DNA of 64,000 nucleotides from Acidovorax sp. NO-1 (lineage in GTDB: Bacteria; Pseudomonadota; Gammaproteobacteria; Burkholderiales; Burkholderiaceae_C). The stretch covers positions 1-64,000 of the forward strand of contig NZ_AGTS01000046.1 in NCBI RefSeq assembly GCF_000238595.1, written 5' to 3'. The notes beneath the pieces are model-generated. The model worked only from the letters and a program-made list of their open reading frames with translations. It had not been told where the DNA came from and ran no database searches. Position numbers and translations under genes: made by a program. Each line of letters begins with the position of its first letter. Position 1 is the stretch's first letter. Shown here piece by piece: positions 37,066-46,673 of the stretch.

Positions 37066-38328
37066 TCAGCCCTGGCGGGAGGAAACCAGCGCCTCGTCCA
37101 GCACCTCCACCCAGTGGCGCACGGGCGTGGCCGTGCCGCTTTGCAGGTGGGTGATGCAGCCGATGTTGGCCGACAGGATGGTGTCCGGGGGCTGTTCGCC
37201 AAAGGCCTCGTTCAAATGGCCCAGTTTGCGGTCGCGCAGCTGGTACGACAGCTCGGGGTTCAGCACCGAATACGTGCCGGCGGAACCGCAGCACAGGTGC
37301 GCCTCGTTGCGGGCCACGCGCAGCCTGAAGCCGAGTTGCGCCAGATGCGACTCCACCCCGCCGCGCAGCTTCTGGCCGTGCTGCAGGGTGCAGGGCGGGT
37401 GGTAGGCGTACAGCACGTCGGACGGCGGCACGCGGCCGCGCAGCGTGCGGGCCAGCTCGGGCAGCATGGCGGGCAGCAGCTCCGACAGGTCGCGCGTGAG
37501 GGCGCTGATGCGCTCGGCCTTGGCCGCGTATGCCGCATCGTCCCTCAGGATGTAGCCGTATTCCTTGACGGTGACGCCGCAGCCCGAGGCGTTCATGACG
37601 ATGGCCTCCACCCCGCCCTGCTCCACCAGGGGCCACCACGCATCGATGTTGGCGCGCATCTCCGCCATGCCGCCTGCCTGGTCGTTGAGGTGGAACTTGA
37701 CGGCGCCGCAGCACCCGGCCTTGGGCGCGATCACGGTCTGGATGCCCACCGCGTCGAGCACTCTGGCCGTGGCGGTGTTGATGTTGGGCATCATCGCGGG
37801 CTGCACGCAGCCCGCCAGCATGAGCACCTTGCGCGCATGTTCGCGTGTGGGCCAGGCGCCGGCGTCCTGGGCGGCGGGCACCTTGGCTTTCAAAGAGGCG
37901 GGCAGCAGGCCGCGCACCATTTGCCCGGCCTTCATGGCGGGGGCGAACAGCGGCGAGGGCAGGCCTTCCTTCAGCGCCCAGCGCAGGGCTTTTTCGCCCA
38001 CGGGGCGGGGCACTTTTTCATCAACGATCTTGCGGCCGATGTCCACCAGGTGGCCGTACTGCACGCCGCTGGGGCAGGTGGTTTCGCAGTTGCGGCAGGT
38101 CAGGCACCGGTCCAGGTGCATCTGGGTCTTGCGGGTGGGCTCGTCGCCTTCGAGCACCTGCTTGATGAGGTAGATGCGGCCGCGCGGGCCGTCCAGCTCG
38201 TCGCCCAGCAGCTGGTAGGTGGGGCAGGTGGCGGTGCAAAAGCCGCAGTGCACGCATTTGCGCAGGATGGCTTCGGCCTCCAGGCCATCGGCGCGGGCGG
38301 CGTATTCGGGGGAGAGTTGGGTTTGCAT
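37066..38328 (-). CDS. glcF: Glycolate oxidase iron-sulfur subunit
   Basis: 420 residues. Two [4Fe-4S] ferredoxin motifs lie near 25-35 (CVHCGFCTATCPTY) and 75-90 (CLTCRNCETTCPSG). Two cysteine-rich CCG domains follow: AGCCGAVKFHLNDQAGGMAE, ASGCGVTVKEYG and CCGSAGTYSVL. It passes electrons from the GlcD/GlcE flavoprotein to the respiratory chain at the inner membrane. glcE lies upstream but broken, separated by a DUF1275 gene. glcD is not in the window. Confidence 0.95.
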   Translation of the reverse strand: MQTQLSPEYAARADGLEAEAILRKCVHCGFCTATCPTYQLLGDELDGPRGRIYLIKQVLEGDEPTRKTQMHLDRCLTCRNCETTCPSGVQYGHLVDIGRKIVDEKVPRPVGEKALRWALKEGLPSPLFAPAMKAGQMVRGLLPASLKAKVPAAQDAGAWPTREHARKVLMLAGCVQPAMMPNINTATARVLDAVGIQTVIAPKAGCCGAVKFHLNDQAGGMAEMRANIDAWWPLVEQGGVEAIVMNASGCGVTVKEYGYILRDDAAYAAKAERISALTRDLSELLPAMLPELARTLRGRVPPSDVLYAYHPPCTLQHGQKLRGGVESHLAQLGFRLRVARNEAHLCCGSAGTYSVLNPELSYQLRDRKLGHLNEAFGEQPPDTILSANIGCITHLQSGTATPVRHWVEVLDEALVSSRQG

Positions 38329-38373
38329 GGGGTGCGGCCTGGACGGGTACCAAATGGGGGGAGCAAAGCAGGT

Positions 38374-39228
38374 TCAGCGCATGGCCGGTGGGTCGGGCGG
38401 CGGGTCCAGCGGCAGGCCCGATGCCGGCAGCTTGCGCAGCGGATGGCGCAAGCGCGCACGGTCGGCCCACAGCGGCGGCAGCGACAGGGCCAGCAGCACC
38501 AGCGCCAGCGGCACCACAAACACGAAGCCGACATGCTTGAACCCCGCCGCGCCCGCAATGCCGCCCACCAGAAACATGGCCAGCAGCCCCGCAAACAGCC
38601 GCAGCCGCGCCTGGTTGGCGCGCACCTGCGATTCGGGGGCGGTGCCGGTGCGGTTCCAGTACAGCATCTTGCCCAGCTCGATGCCCAGGTCGGTCACCAC
38701 GCCGGTCATGTGGGTGGTGCGGATCTGGGACGAGGACATCTTGGTCACGGTGGCGTTCTGCAGGCCCATGATGAAGGACAGCAGCAACACGGTGGTGGGC
38801 ACGGCAAACGGCGTGCGCCAGTTGAGCGTGATGGCGCCCACCAGGCCAAACACCAGCATCAGCACTGCCACCACCAGCAGCGGCAGTGCGTAGCTGCTGT
38901 GCAGCTTGCGCTGGCGCGCCCAGTTCACCATCACGGCGGTGGTGGCAGCGCCGCTCACAAACGCCAGCAGCGCCCCCACGGCGCCCAGCACCAAAGCCAT
39001 GTTGCCCAGCACCAGGTTGTCGGCCAGCATGGAGACGAAGCCCGTCATGTGCGAGGTGTACAGGTGCACCACCAGAAAGCCCCCGGCATTGACCGCTCCG
39101 GCGTTGAAGGCCAGCAGCAGGCCAAGCACCCGGTTGCTGGCGACCGTGCGGCGGTGTCCGGTGAGGTGGCGCAAGCGTCGCATGAGATGCGTGAAAAGGG
39201 CCCGGCGGTTCGCGGCAGCCGCTGTCAC
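38374..39228 (-). CDS. YoaK-family (DUF1275) membrane protein
   Basis: 284 residues, about six membrane segments. The DUF1275 pattern is clear: LAFNAGAVNAGGFLVVHLYT, SHMTGFVSMLADNLVLGN, and FIMGLQNATVTKMSSSQIRT with TTHMTGVVTDLGIELGK. The function of this family is unknown. A GTG start at 39228 overlaps the glcE stop as GTGA, implying translational coupling; an ATG 15 codons in is the alternative. It sits between glcE and glcF, as in several Comamonadaceae. Confidence 0.88.
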   Translation of the reverse strand: MTAAAANRRALFTHLMRRLRHLTGHRRTVASNRVLGLLLAFNAGAVNAGGFLVVHLYTSHMTGFVSMLADNLVLGNMALVLGAVGALLAFVSGAATTAVMVNWARQRKLHSSYALPLLVVAVLMLVFGLVGAITLNWRTPFAVPTTVLLLSFIMGLQNATVTKMSSSQIRTTHMTGVVTDLGIELGKMLYWNRTGTAPESQVRANQARLRLFAGLLAMFLVGGIAGAAGFKHVGFVFVVPLALVLLALSLPPLWADRARLRHPLRKLPASGLPLDPPPDPPAMR

Positions 39229-40366
39229 CAGCCCGGCGCCATGCGGCCGGGGTTGAAGATGCCCGCCGGATCGAAGCTGCGCTTGAGCCGGGCGTGGATC
39301 TGCTCCAGCGCCGGGGATTTGAGATCAAATTGGCCTCCAGCGCTTGTCCCACTTGCGCCAGCAGCTACAAAAACAGAAGTACTGCCACCCACTGCATCGG
39401 CAGCGGCGCGCAGTGCGTCACCTGCGGATTCAGGCGCCTGCACCCAGCGCAGGGCGCCATGCCACTCCACCAGGGGCTGCGCACCGGCAGGCAGGGTCAG
39501 CACCGGCGCCGTGGCGGGCACCGACAGGCGCCACAGGGCATGGTCCGGGTGCTGGGCACGGGCGGCAAACCAGGGCAAGGTCTGCTCGCGGCAGGCTGCC
39601 CAGTCGGGGGCCACGGTGGCGTTGTCCAGCCGCGTGCCGCCCATGCTGCGGCATGCGGCCTCCACCGCCGCCACGGCGCCACGCAGACGCACATACAGCG
39701 TGCCCGCGCCCGCCGTGCCATCGTTCACCCAGCAGCTGGCATTGAGCGGCAGGGGCTGGCCACCCCAGGCGTGCAGCTTGCGCAGCGCGTCGGCCTGGTT
39801 GCAGTCGTCAAAGCGCAAGGTGGCCTCGCCGGGCGGCACGGGCAGCACCTTGAGGCTCACTTCGGTCAGCAAGCCCAGAGTGCCCCAGGCCCCTGCCATG
39901 AGGCGCGACACGTCGTACCCGGCCACGTTTTTCATGACCTGGCCGCCAAAAGTCAGTAGCTCGGCCCGGCCGTTGAGCAGCGTGACGCCCAGCAGATAGT
40001 CACGCACCGCCCCCACGCTGGCACGCGCGGGGCCCGACAGGCCTGCGGCCACCATGCCGCCCACCGTGGCTCCCTCAGCGGGGGTCCTTGCGAAATGGGG
40101 GGCTCGAAGGGCAGGCACTGGCCCTGCTCGGCCAGCGCGGCTTCCAGCTCGGCCAGCGGCGTGCCCGCGCGCACGGTGACCACCAGCTCGCTCGGCTCGT
40201 AGCTCAGGATGCCGCGCAGCACGCGGGTATCGAGTACGTCGCCCTGGAGCGCATGGCCCCAGAAATCCTTGGTTCCACCCCCCCGAAGGCGCAGCGGTGT
40301 CTGGTCGGCGGCAGCGGCGCGCACGCGGTCGGTGATCTGGGCAAGGGCAAAGTCCATGCCTTGCAT
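39225..40366 (-). pseudogene. glcE: Glycolate oxidase FAD-binding subunit glcE, frameshifted and carrying an in-frame repeat
   Basis: The N-terminal part (from ATG 40366) reads QITDRVRAAAADQTPLRLRG, TPLAELEAALAEQGQCLPFE, then goes out of frame. The C-terminal part in another frame continues EGATVGGMVAAGLSGPARAS, VGAVRDYLLGVTLLNG, and VMKNVAGYDVSRLMAGAWGT. One missing C in the C6 run (G6 at 40097-40102 on the plus strand) explains the break; a seventh would give FEPPHFARTPAEGATVGG and a 380-residue FAD_binding_4 protein. A family-1 palindrome at 39329-39375 lies inside the C-terminus and is translated in frame. Without GlcE, glycolate oxidation is normally lost, unless the indel is an error. 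Confidence 0.82.
39329..39375 (+). repeat. Family-1 palindromic repeat, copy 6, inside glcE
   Basis: aattggcctccagcgcttgt followed by cccacttgcgccagcagcta. It is read on the minus strand as about VFVAAGASGTSAGGQF, adding residues between the GlcE regions ALRAAADAVGG and LKSPALEQIHARLKRSFD without breaking the frame. Confidence 0.82.
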
Positions 40367-40455
40367 CGTAGCGGCAGCCGTGTTCAGGGTGGCGGGGCGG
40401 GGGTGTGAATTTTTTGAACAGCGCGCGTGCAAATGGCTGAGCCCCCCCACAGACC

Positions 40456-40485
40456 AAAAGAAGCCCGCCGTGTGTAGCGGCGGGC
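40456..40485 (-). terminator. Rho-independent terminator after amtB
   Basis: On the minus strand gcccgccg-ctacaca-cggcgggc, an 8-bp GC stem, is followed by ttctttt. It lies about 94 bp beyond the amtB stop, in the right orientation to end the porin-glnK-amtB transcript before the glycolate genes. The remaining bases between glcE and amtB show no gene. Confidence 0.85.
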
Positions 40486-40578
40486 CCGTTCAATCCCCAG
40501 GGGGAGCAACTCGCTGGTTCTTCTTGCAACGCTGCGGTGCCACCAGACACCGCAGCGCGTTGGGCGCAGGGCCGAGGA

Positions 40579-42009
40579 TCAGCGGTTGTACGCTGTCTCG
40601 CCGTGCGAGGTGATGTCCAGACCTTCGCGTTCGGCTTCTTCCGAGACACGCAGGCCCACCAGCAGATCAGCGATCTTGTAGGCGATGAAGGCCACCACGC
40701 CAGACCACACGATGGTGAACAACACGCTCTTGACCTGGATCCACACCTGGGCGCCCATGGCGAAGGTGTCGGGGGCCAGGCCGCCGGTGCCGCCCAGGCT
40801 TTGCGCGGCAAACACACCGGTCAGGATGGCACCCACGATGCCGCCCACGCCGTGCACGCCGAACACGTCAAACGCGTCGTCCACGTTCAGCAGGCGCTTG
40901 AGGCCACTCACACCCCACAGGCAGACCACACCGGAGATCAGGCCGATCACGATGGAACCCATGGGGCCCACGAACCCGGCCGCTGGCGTCACGGCCACCA
41001 GGCCCGCCACCGCACCAGAGGCCGCGCCCAGCATGGAGCCCTTGCCCTTGTGCAGCGCTTCGCCGGCGATCCAGGACAGCGTGGCGGCTGCAGTGGCCAG
41101 CACGGTGTTGATGAACGCCAGACCGGCGTTGGCGTTGGCAGCGCCGGCAGAGCCTGCGTTGAAGCCGAACCAGCCCACCCACAGCAGCGAGGCACCCACC
41201 ATCGTCAGCGTCAGGCTGTGGGGCGTGAGGGCTTCCTTGCCGTAACCGATGCGCTTGCCCACCATGTACGCGCCCACCAGGCCGGCGATACCGGCGTTGA
41301 TGTGCACCACGGTGCCGCCGGCAAAGTCCAGCGCGCCATCGGCTGCCAGCAGGCCGCCACCCCACACGATGTGGGCCATGGGCACGTAGCTGAAGGTGAA
41401 CCACAGCACCGAGAAGATGAGCACGGCGGCGAACTTGATGCGCTCGGCAAACGAGCCCACGATCAGTGCCACGGTGATGGCGGCAAACGTGCCCTGGAAT
41501 GCGATGAACACGTACTCGGGAATGGTGGCCAGCGCACCAAAGGTCTCCTGGTTCACGCCCTTGAGGAAGATCTTGTCCAGCCCGCCCAGGAACTTGCCTT
41601 CGCCCGAGAACGCCAGGCTGTAGCCATAGATGGCCCACAGCAGCGACACCAGCGAGAAGACCACGAACACCTGCATCAGCACCGACAGCATGTTCTTGCT
41701 GCGGCCCAGGCCGCCGTAGAACAGCGCGAGGCCGGGGATGGTCATGAGGATCACAAGCAGCGTGGAGGTCAGCATCCAGGCGGTGTCGCCGGAGTCGATC
41801 TTGGGCGCAGGCGCTTCAGCGGCAGCAGGTGCCTCGGCCGGAGCCGCTTGGGCAGCAACCGGGGCTGGTGCGGGTGCGGCAGCAGGGGCCTCGGCGGCGG
41901 CCGGGGCTGCCACAGCAGCGTCGGGCGCAGCGGGCGCCTGGGCCAGGGCTGCAGAGCCGAAGGACAGCAGACTGAGCCCGAGAATGAAGGAAGCAAACAG
42001 TTTTTTCAT
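40579..42009 (-). CDS. amtB: Ammonium transporter AmtB with Ala/Pro-rich N-terminal extension
   Basis: 476 residues. A signal peptide (MKKLFASFILGLSLLSFGSA) is followed by an Ala/Pro/Glu linker at about 24-70, then the 11-helix Amt core: DTAWMLTSTLLVILMTIPGL, GGTVVHINAGIAGLVGAYMV (first pore His) and FGVHGVGGIVGAILTGVFAA (second pore His). It conducts NH3/NH4+ into the cytoplasm and is blocked by GlnK. The linker is longer than in E. coli AmtB. Last gene of the nitrogen-controlled operon. Confidence 0.96.
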   Translation of the reverse strand: MKKLFASFILGLSLLSFGSAALAQAPAAPDAAVAAPAAAEAPAAAPAPAPVAAQAAPAEAPAAAEAPAPKIDSGDTAWMLTSTLLVILMTIPGLALFYGGLGRSKNMLSVLMQVFVVFSLVSLLWAIYGYSLAFSGEGKFLGGLDKIFLKGVNQETFGALATIPEYVFIAFQGTFAAITVALIVGSFAERIKFAAVLIFSVLWFTFSYVPMAHIVWGGGLLAADGALDFAGGTVVHINAGIAGLVGAYMVGKRIGYGKEALTPHSLTLTMVGASLLWVGWFGFNAGSAGAANANAGLAFINTVLATAAATLSWIAGEALHKGKGSMLGAASGAVAGLVAVTPAAGFVGPMGSIVIGLISGVVCLWGVSGLKRLLNVDDAFDVFGVHGVGGIVGAILTGVFAAQSLGGTGGLAPDTFAMGAQVWIQVKSVLFTIVWSGVVAFIAYKIADLLVGLRVSEEAEREGLDITSHGETAYNR

Positions 42010-42045
42010 GGCGTTTCTCTTCTTGGATGGTTTGCGGCCGGGCCT

Positions 42046-43160
<1,115 letters not shown>

Positions 43161-43199
43161 GTTTCCTCCGGGTGGGACAAAGTAGGGACAAGCCCTTTA

Positions 43200-43215
43200 A
43201 GCACGGACCGTGCCA
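43200..43215 (-). promoter_or_regulatory. Sigma-54 promoter of the porin-glnK-amtB operon
   Basis: On the minus strand the sequence TGGCACGGTCCGTGCT matches the consensus TGGCACG-N4-TTGCW with one mismatch. It lies about 40 bp upstream of the porin start codon and 80-95 bp downstream (in transcription direction) of a perfect NtrC site, the usual geometry for RpoN/NtrC control. Confidence 0.8.
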
Positions 43216-43296
43216 CGCGCCGGTGCATGGCCCGCTCCCCGTTGCGTTGCGTTACAGCGAACCCCGCTACAGTGGCGGTGCGCGCCCGGTTCTGCC

Positions 43297-43311
43297 GCAC
43301 CTTGCTGGTGC
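43297..43311 (-). promoter_or_regulatory. NtrC binding palindrome
   Basis: gcaccttgctggtgc is a perfect GCACC-N5-GGTGC dyad, the NtrC consensus. A half-site (GGTGC at 43277-43281) sits nearby. The operon should be induced under nitrogen limitation by phosphorylated NtrC bound here. The comM gene is divergent but its start is 63 bp to the right. Confidence 0.82.
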
Positions 43312-43373
43312 GCCTGGCCGGCACGCGGTGTCAAAAAACCATAAAACGCACCCATCTGGGGAGAAACCGCTTC

Positions 43374-44918
43374 ATGAGTCTTGCTTTGGTGCAAAGCCGC
43401 GCCCTTCTGGGGCTGCAGGCGCCTTCCGTCACCGTGGAAGTGCATCTGGCCAATGGTCTGCCGAGCTTCACGCTCGTCGGCCTGGCCGAGGTGGAGGTGA
43501 AAGAGGCGCGCGAGCGCGTGCGCTCTGCGCTGCAGAACGCAGGGCTGGAGTTCCCGCACAACAAGCGCATTACCGTCAACCTCGCCCCCGCAGATTTGCC
43601 CAAGGATTCCGGCCGGTTTGACCTGCCCATAGCGCTGGGCATCCTGGCCGCCAGCGGGCAGGTGGACGGGGCGCGGCTGGCGGGCTACGAGTTTGCGGGC
43701 GAGCTGTCGCTGTCGGGCGAGCTGCGCCCCGTGCGCGGCGCACTGGCCACCAGCCTGGCGCTGCAGACGCAGCAGATCACCGCGCAGCTGGTGCTGCCCC
43801 CGGGCAGCGCCGAAGAGGCCGCACTGGTGCCCGCAGCGCAGGTGGTGCGGGCGCGGCACCTGCTGGACGTGGTGCGCGCCTTCCTGCCGCCGGGCAGCGT
43901 GGCGGCGGGCGATGCCGATGTGGCCAACGACGGCTGGACACGCCTGCAGGCCACCCCCATGGCCACCAGCACCGCAGGGCCGGACATGGCCGACGTAAAG
44001 GGGCAGTCCAGCGCCAAACGCGCGCTGGAGATCGCAGCCGCGGGCGGCCACAGCGTGCTGATGGCCGGGCCGCCAGGCTCGGGCAAGTCGATGCTGGCGC
44101 TGCGATTTGCCGGCCTGCTGCCCGCCATGACCGTGGACGAGGCGCTGGAGAGCGCCGCCATTGCCAGCCTGGCCGGGCGCTTTCATACCGACCGATGGGG
44201 GCAGCGGCCCACGGCAGCACCGCACCACACGGCGAGTGCGGTGGCGCTGGTGGGGGGCGGCTCGCCCCCGCGGCCGGGCGAAATATCGCTGGCGCACAAC
44301 GGTGTCCTGTTTCTCGACGAAATGCCCGAATTCCCGCGCGCTGCGCTGGAAGCGCTGCGCGAGCCGCTGGAGACCGGCCACATCACCATCTCCCGGGCGG
44401 CGCAGCGTGCGGACTTCCCAGCCCGGTTCCAGATGATTGCGGCGATGAACCCGTGCCCGTGTGGCTACCTGGGCTCCACCCAGCGCGCCTGCCGCTGCAC
44501 GCCCGATCAGATCCACCGCTACCAGTCCAAGCTCAGCGGGCCGCTGCTGGACCGCATTGACCTGCATGTGGAGGTGCCTGCCGTGCCCGCCGACCAGCTG
44601 GTGCAGGCCCCCGCCGGCGAGGCCACCGGGGCCATCCGCGAGCGCGTGGCACGCGCACGGGCGGTGGCGCTGGCACGCCAGGGCACCACCAACCAGGCGC
44701 TGCAGGGGCAGGCCATCGACACCCACCTGCTGCTGGATGACGCGGCCGCCAAGTTCCTCAACACCGCCGCCGCGCGCCTGGGCTGGTCGGCACGCAGCAC
44801 GCACCGCGCGCTGAAGGTGGCACGCACCATTGCCGACCTGGCGGGCGCCACCACCACGCAGGTGAGCCATGTGGCCGAGGCCGTGCAATACCGCCGGGTG
44901 CTGCGCAGCCCCGTGTGA
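43374..44918 (+). CDS. comM: ComM/YifB-family Mg-chelatase-like AAA+ ATPase
   Basis: 514 residues. The N-terminal ChlI/Lon-like domain (1-170) starts LALVQSRALLGLQAPSVTVE; the AAA+ module has Walker A AGPPGSGKSMLAL, sensor region HNGVLFLDEMPEF, and FQMIAAMNPCPCG; the C-terminal lid has QVSHVAEAVQYRRVL. ComM is a hexameric helicase that drives branch migration during natural transformation. It is followed by a family-1 repeat. Confidence 0.94.
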   Translation: MSLALVQSRALLGLQAPSVTVEVHLANGLPSFTLVGLAEVEVKEARERVRSALQNAGLEFPHNKRITVNLAPADLPKDSGRFDLPIALGILAASGQVDGARLAGYEFAGELSLSGELRPVRGALATSLALQTQQITAQLVLPPGSAEEAALVPAAQVVRARHLLDVVRAFLPPGSVAAGDADVANDGWTRLQATPMATSTAGPDMADVKGQSSAKRALEIAAAGGHSVLMAGPPGSGKSMLALRFAGLLPAMTVDEALESAAIASLAGRFHTDRWGQRPTAAPHHTASAVALVGGGSPPRPGEISLAHNGVLFLDEMPEFPRAALEALREPLETGHITISRAAQRADFPARFQMIAAMNPCPCGYLGSTQRACRCTPDQIHRYQSKLSGPLLDRIDLHVEVPAVPADQLVQAPAGEATGAIRERVARARAVALARQGTTNQALQGQAIDTHLLLDDAAAKFLNTAAARLGWSARSTHRALKVARTIADLAGATTTQVSHVAEAVQYRRVLRSPV

Positions 44919-44940
44919 TTCGAGGGCAACCACCAATATC

Positions 44941-44988
44941 AAATTGATAGCTACTAGCGCATACTGGTAAAGCGCTGGAGGCCGATTT
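44941..44988 (-). repeat. Family-1 palindromic repeat, copy 7 (reverse)
   Basis: aaattgatagctactagcgc followed by atactggtaaagcgctggag and gccgattt. The left core arm is degenerate (agcgcat). It lies between comM and the marR-type gene. Confidence 0.8.
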
Positions 44989-45079
44989 CTTTCAAATTTT
45001 TTATCCAACCCCTGGCGCCACGCCCTTTGTCGGCCTGCCCTGCACCGTGCCGTTGAGCCCATCCCGTCACAATTGCCCC

Positions 45080-45589
45080 ATGCCCAGCGTTCGCTCCCGC
45101 CCGAAAACCGTGCCGTCCACGGCCCCTGCTGAAACCCTGATGCCTGCCACCGCCGAGTCGGTGGACCGGGTGGACACCACCTTCTTGCGCACGCTGGTGG
45201 GCTACAACACGCGCCGCGCGGCGCTCGCCATCATCGAAGTGTTCATGGATCGCATGGCGGTGTACGACCTCAAGGTGGTGGATTTCTCGGTGCTGTCGCT
45301 GGTGGCGCACAACCCGGGCATCACCTCGCGCCAGCTGTGCGCCACGCTCAATGTGCTGCCGCCCAACATGGTGGGGCTGATCGCCGCGCTGGAGCGGCGG
45401 GGCCTGATCGAGCGCCGCCCGCACCCGAGCGACGGCCGTGCCATGGGCGTGCACCTCACCTCCGAAGGCACCGACCTGACGGCGCAAGCCGAAGCGACCG
45501 CGGCCCAGCTGGAGCAGGACGCCAGCGGACGCCTCACCGCCACCGAGCGCAAGACGCTGATTCGCCTGCTGCAGAAGATCTACGACTGA
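45080..45589 (+). CDS. MarR-family regulator, likely for the ferulate cluster
   Basis: 169 residues from the ATG at 45080. The winged helix is in VVDFSVLSLVAHNPGITSRQ, LCATLNVLPPNMVGLIAALE and RGLIERRPHPSDGRAMGVHL. MarR regulators of hydroxycinnamate genes (FerR/FerC type) are released by feruloyl-CoA or related thioesters. It is convergent and abutting with the amidohydrolase gene, and a 33-bp palindrome in the amidohydrolase/crotonase intergenic region is the probable operator. Regulator-operator pairing is inference. Confidence 0.88.
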   Translation: MPSVRSRPKTVPSTAPAETLMPATAESVDRVDTTFLRTLVGYNTRRAALAIIEVFMDRMAVYDLKVVDFSVLSLVAHNPGITSRQLCATLNVLPPNMVGLIAALERRGLIERRPHPSDGRAMGVHLTSEGTDLTAQAEATAAQLEQDASGRLTATERKTLIRLLQKIYD

Positions 45590-46513
45590 TCAGGCAGGGG
45601 TTTGCGGCATGGAAGCCGGCGCGGTCGCGGCCACGGCGGCTCCCAGAGGCTTGTCCAGCCCCAGCAACCGCACCGCGTTGCCCTTCAGGATGCCCGGCAT
45701 CACCTCGGGCTTGAAGCCCGCTTCCTGGAAGTCCTTCATCCAGCGCTCGGGCGTGATCAGCGGGTAATCGCTACCGAACAGCACGCGGTCCTTCAGCAGA
45801 GTGTTGGCGTACTGCACCAGCTGCTTGGGGAAATATTTGGGGCTCCAGCCCGACAGGTCGATCCACACATTGGGCTTGTGCGTGGCCACGCTCAAAGCCT
45901 CGTCCTGCCACGGGAAGCTCGGGTGCGCCATCACGATCTGCATGTCGGGGAAGTCAATCGCCACATCGTCCAGGTGCATGGGATTGGAGTATTCCAACCG
46001 CAGGCCACCGCCGCAGCGCATGCCGCTGCCGATGCCGCTGTGCCCGGTGTGGAAGATGGCGGGCATGCCGTATTCGGCAATCACCTCGTAGATGGGCCAC
46101 GCCATCTTGTCGTAGGGGTGGTAGGCCTGCACCGTGGGGTGGAACTTGAAGCCCTTGATGCCGAACTCCTCGATCAGGCGGCGGGCCTCGCGCGCGCCCA
46201 TCTTGCCCTTGTGGGGGTCGATGCTGGCGAAGGCCGTCATCATGTCGCTGTTGGCCTTGGCCGCTTCGGCGATCTCTTCGTTGGGAATGCGGCGGCGGCC
46301 CATCTTGGACTCCGCGTCCACGGTGAACATCACCAGGCCAATTTTCTGCTCGCGGTAGTACGCCACCGTTTCGGCAATGGTGGGGCGGCGGCCGTTCTTG
46401 AAGTACTTGTCGGCGGCGCGGTCGTATTCCTCGCCGTAGTTGTCGAACGGGTTCCAGCAGCTCACTTCGGCGTGGGTGTGGATGTCGATCGCAATCAGGT
46501 TTGCGTGGTCCAT
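45590..46513 (-). CDS. Amidohydrolase family protein in the ferulate cluster
   Basis: 307 residues from the ATG at 46513 (SD ggagaca). The metal-binding HxH is in IAIDIHTHAEVSCWNPFDNY; later landmarks are KGFKFHPTVQAYHPYDKMAW, FHTGHSGIGSGMRCGG, VMAHPSFPWQDEALSVA and GSDYPLITPERWM with the catalytic Asp. This is the amidohydrolase_2 (ACMSD-like) group, mostly decarboxylases or hydrolases of aromatic or keto acids. It is divergent from the crotonase gene and probably shares its operator; the substrate is unknown, perhaps a hydroxycinnamate-derived intermediate. Confidence 0.85.
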   Translation of the reverse strand: MDHANLIAIDIHTHAEVSCWNPFDNYGEEYDRAADKYFKNGRRPTIAETVAYYREQKIGLVMFTVDAESKMGRRRIPNEEIAEAAKANSDMMTAFASIDPHKGKMGAREARRLIEEFGIKGFKFHPTVQAYHPYDKMAWPIYEVIAEYGMPAIFHTGHSGIGSGMRCGGGLRLEYSNPMHLDDVAIDFPDMQIVMAHPSFPWQDEALSVATHKPNVWIDLSGWSPKYFPKQLVQYANTLLKDRVLFGSDYPLITPERWMKDFQEAGFKPEVMPGILKGNAVRLLGLDKPLGAAVAATAPASMPQTPA

Positions 46514-46623
46514 GCGTGTCTCCTGGGTTGGCACCCTGTTTTGTTGGTCCATGCCGCCAGCATGCGCCACGGGACGTGACGCAGATCAAGGGTAAACACC
46601 AATGAAAAACGGGCTTGGCTTGC

Positions 46624-46656
46624 TTGAATTGGTTATGAACTATAACCACAATTCAA
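46624..46656. promoter_or_regulatory. 33-bp palindromic operator, candidate MarR site
   Basis: ttgaattg-ggttat-gaac-tataacc-acaattcaa-type dyad: outer arms TTGAATTG/CAATTCAA and inner arms GGTTAT/ATAACC. It sits between the divergent amidohydrolase and crotonase genes, 18 bp before the crotonase ATG, over a plausible -10 (tataac). AT content is clearly above the surroundings. Strong candidate for the MarR regulator encoded at 45080. Confidence 0.75.
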
Positions 46657-46673
46657 CCAACACGAAAGCCTCT

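Noticed and set aside
36943-39999. 1018-residue open frame on the plus strand
   Set aside because: It is antisense to glcF and DUF1275 genes, rich in His/Gln/Arg, with no motif; a high-GC shadow frame.
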